DNA of 6,978 nucleotides, taken from Treponema sp. (lineage in GTDB: Bacteria > Spirochaetota > Spirochaetia > Treponematales > Treponemataceae). The translations under genes and the position numbers were made by a program. Below, one piece after another: positions 6,336 through 6,978 of the stretch. Location of the stretch: contig JAEEKM010000073.1 in assembly GCA_016282455.1 (NCBI GenBank), positions 1-6,978 of the forward strand, in the 5' to 3' direction. Position 1 is the stretch's first letter. Each line of letters starts with the position of its first letter. The notes beneath the pieces are model-generated. The model was given only the letters and a program-made list of their open reading frames with translations, did no database searches and was not told where the DNA came from.

Positions 6336-6977
6336 TTACGGAAGCTGTTCCAGTTTAGCGAGAATCTCATCAAGTTCCCTGTTAAGGCGGTCAATTTCTT
6401 CAGAGGAAACGGAGCCGTCGTTTGAAAGGGAAGCAATTTTATCCAGCAGGGCCTGAATGTATTCGGGATCAAGCGTGGGGTCTGTTAAGAGAGGATTTTC
6501 GGTCTCTTTTGCAGGCTCCTTGTGTACTACTACAATTCCGTCGTCTTCTGCATTAGCATTTGTTTTTGAAGAAGGAAGCGGAGGCGGCAGTTTTGTTTCT
6601 GAATCTGAGTCTTTTTGTGGCGGAGGAACAACCGGAAGTGAATCAAAGTTGTTTTCAGAGAAGGTGGCTTTTCCCATTGCAGTGGCGCCCTTTCCTGACA
6701 TTGGGCTTGTGTCAAAGCCGTCTTTTGCTCCTGGAATGACAGGCATATTCTCGTGGTAGGCAGTAGCAAGTGCGGCTTCCGGAACCTGAGCGGGAACCGG
6801 GGCAACCGTGGTTGTGGTAATTGCATCAGGAAGTTTTGCAGAAAGGGCAGTTTTTCCTGCGGCCAGTGAAGCAAGGAAATTCTTTCCTGCAGGTTCATTT
6901 CCGTCTGTTGCAACAGAAATATAGAAGGTAATGATATCTGACTTTAAGGGGTCAAGATAGGCAGTCTTCCAGTTAAT
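6336..6977 (-). CDS. Unrecognised Pro-rich protein (5' part beyond window edge)
   Basis: The frame is open from the window edge to the TAA at 6336, giving 213 visible residues; the Met at 6746 is internal, not the start. I do not recognise the family. The first visible part (ITFYISVATDG, then a Gly/Ala-rich stretch to LPDA) is beta-like and may be the end of a folded domain, possibly fibronectin-III-like, which I hold weakly. Residues about 55-165 are low complexity, rich in Pro, Ala, Ser, Thr and acidic residues, with PVVPPPQ and KLPPPLPSS at about 115-136, so probably an unstructured linker. The last 40 residues (from DPEYIQALLDKIASL, about 171-211) are strongly amphipathic and charged, probably a helix or short coiled coil. 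The TPR gene follows after 23 bases, so the two are likely co-transcribed. A periplasmic or envelope-spanning location is plausible but unsupported without the N-terminus. Confidence 0.75.
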   Translation of the reverse strand: MNWKTAYLDPLKSDIITFYISVATDGNEPAGKNFLASLAAGKTALSAKLPDAITTTTVAPVPAQVPEAALATAYHENMPVIPGAKDGFDTSPMSGKGATAMGKATFSENNFDSLPVVPPPQKDSDSETKLPPPLPSSKTNANAEDDGIVVVHKEPAKETENPLLTDPTLDPEYIQALLDKIASLSNDGSVSSEEIDRLNRELDEILAKLEQLP

Positions 6978-6978
6978 G

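Noticed and set aside
6387..6430. EF-hand-like calcium site (SNDGSVSSEE) near the end of the Pro-rich protein
   Set aside because: The loop lacks the acidic residues at positions 1 and 3, so it does not fit a calcium-binding loop.
6457..6759. 100-codon plus-strand open frame opposite the Pro-rich gene
   Set aside because: The Ser/Gly-rich translation is the complement of the low-complexity linker; the minus-strand frame is open to the window edge and fits the operon direction.

Overview
The window carries part of a flagellar basal-body locus, almost certainly from a spirochaete and most likely a Treponema-like species. Every supported gene is on the minus strand, so transcription runs from position 6978 towards position 1. 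The spirochaete assignment rests on four things: the gene order fliF-fliG-fliH-fliI; a long FliH whose N-terminal segment (YTGPTADDLRKEA) looks treponemal to me; a FliG that keeps all torque residues and carries a basic N-terminal extension; and a neighbouring TPR/membrane protein of a style common in Treponema. The assignment was not tested by database search.

Layout in transcription order: (1) 6977-6336, the 3' part of an unrecognised Pro-rich protein that enters from beyond the window edge. (2) 6312-5185, a protein with three TPR repeats, one membrane segment and a C-terminal beta-rich domain that may be an OB-fold. (3) A 157-base gap, 5184-5028, which holds a good sigma70-type promoter with an extended -10 and a perfect 9-bp inverted repeat around the fliF ribosome binding site. 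(4) fliF (MS ring), fliG (rotor/switch), fliH (stator of the export ATPase) and fliI (export ATPase, cut by the window edge). The fli genes are separated by 3, 33 and 29 bases and each has its own Shine-Dalgarno sequence, so they read as one transcription unit. No stretch over 300 bases lacks a gene, and I saw no tRNA, rRNA, CRISPR array or insertion sequence.

Together the four fli genes build the inner-membrane core of the motor. FliF forms the ring, FliG sits on its cytoplasmic C-terminus and receives torque, and FliH/FliI form the ATPase complex below the export gate. In the textbook treponemal operon flgB, flgC and fliE precede fliF. Here they are replaced by two non-classical genes and fliF has its own promoter, so this branch seems to have a split or rearranged locus. 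The most interesting signal is the hairpin at the fliF start. It would place the whole Shine-Dalgarno sequence in a 13-nt loop and pair two bases of the start codon in the stem, suggesting that MS-ring synthesis is controlled at translation.
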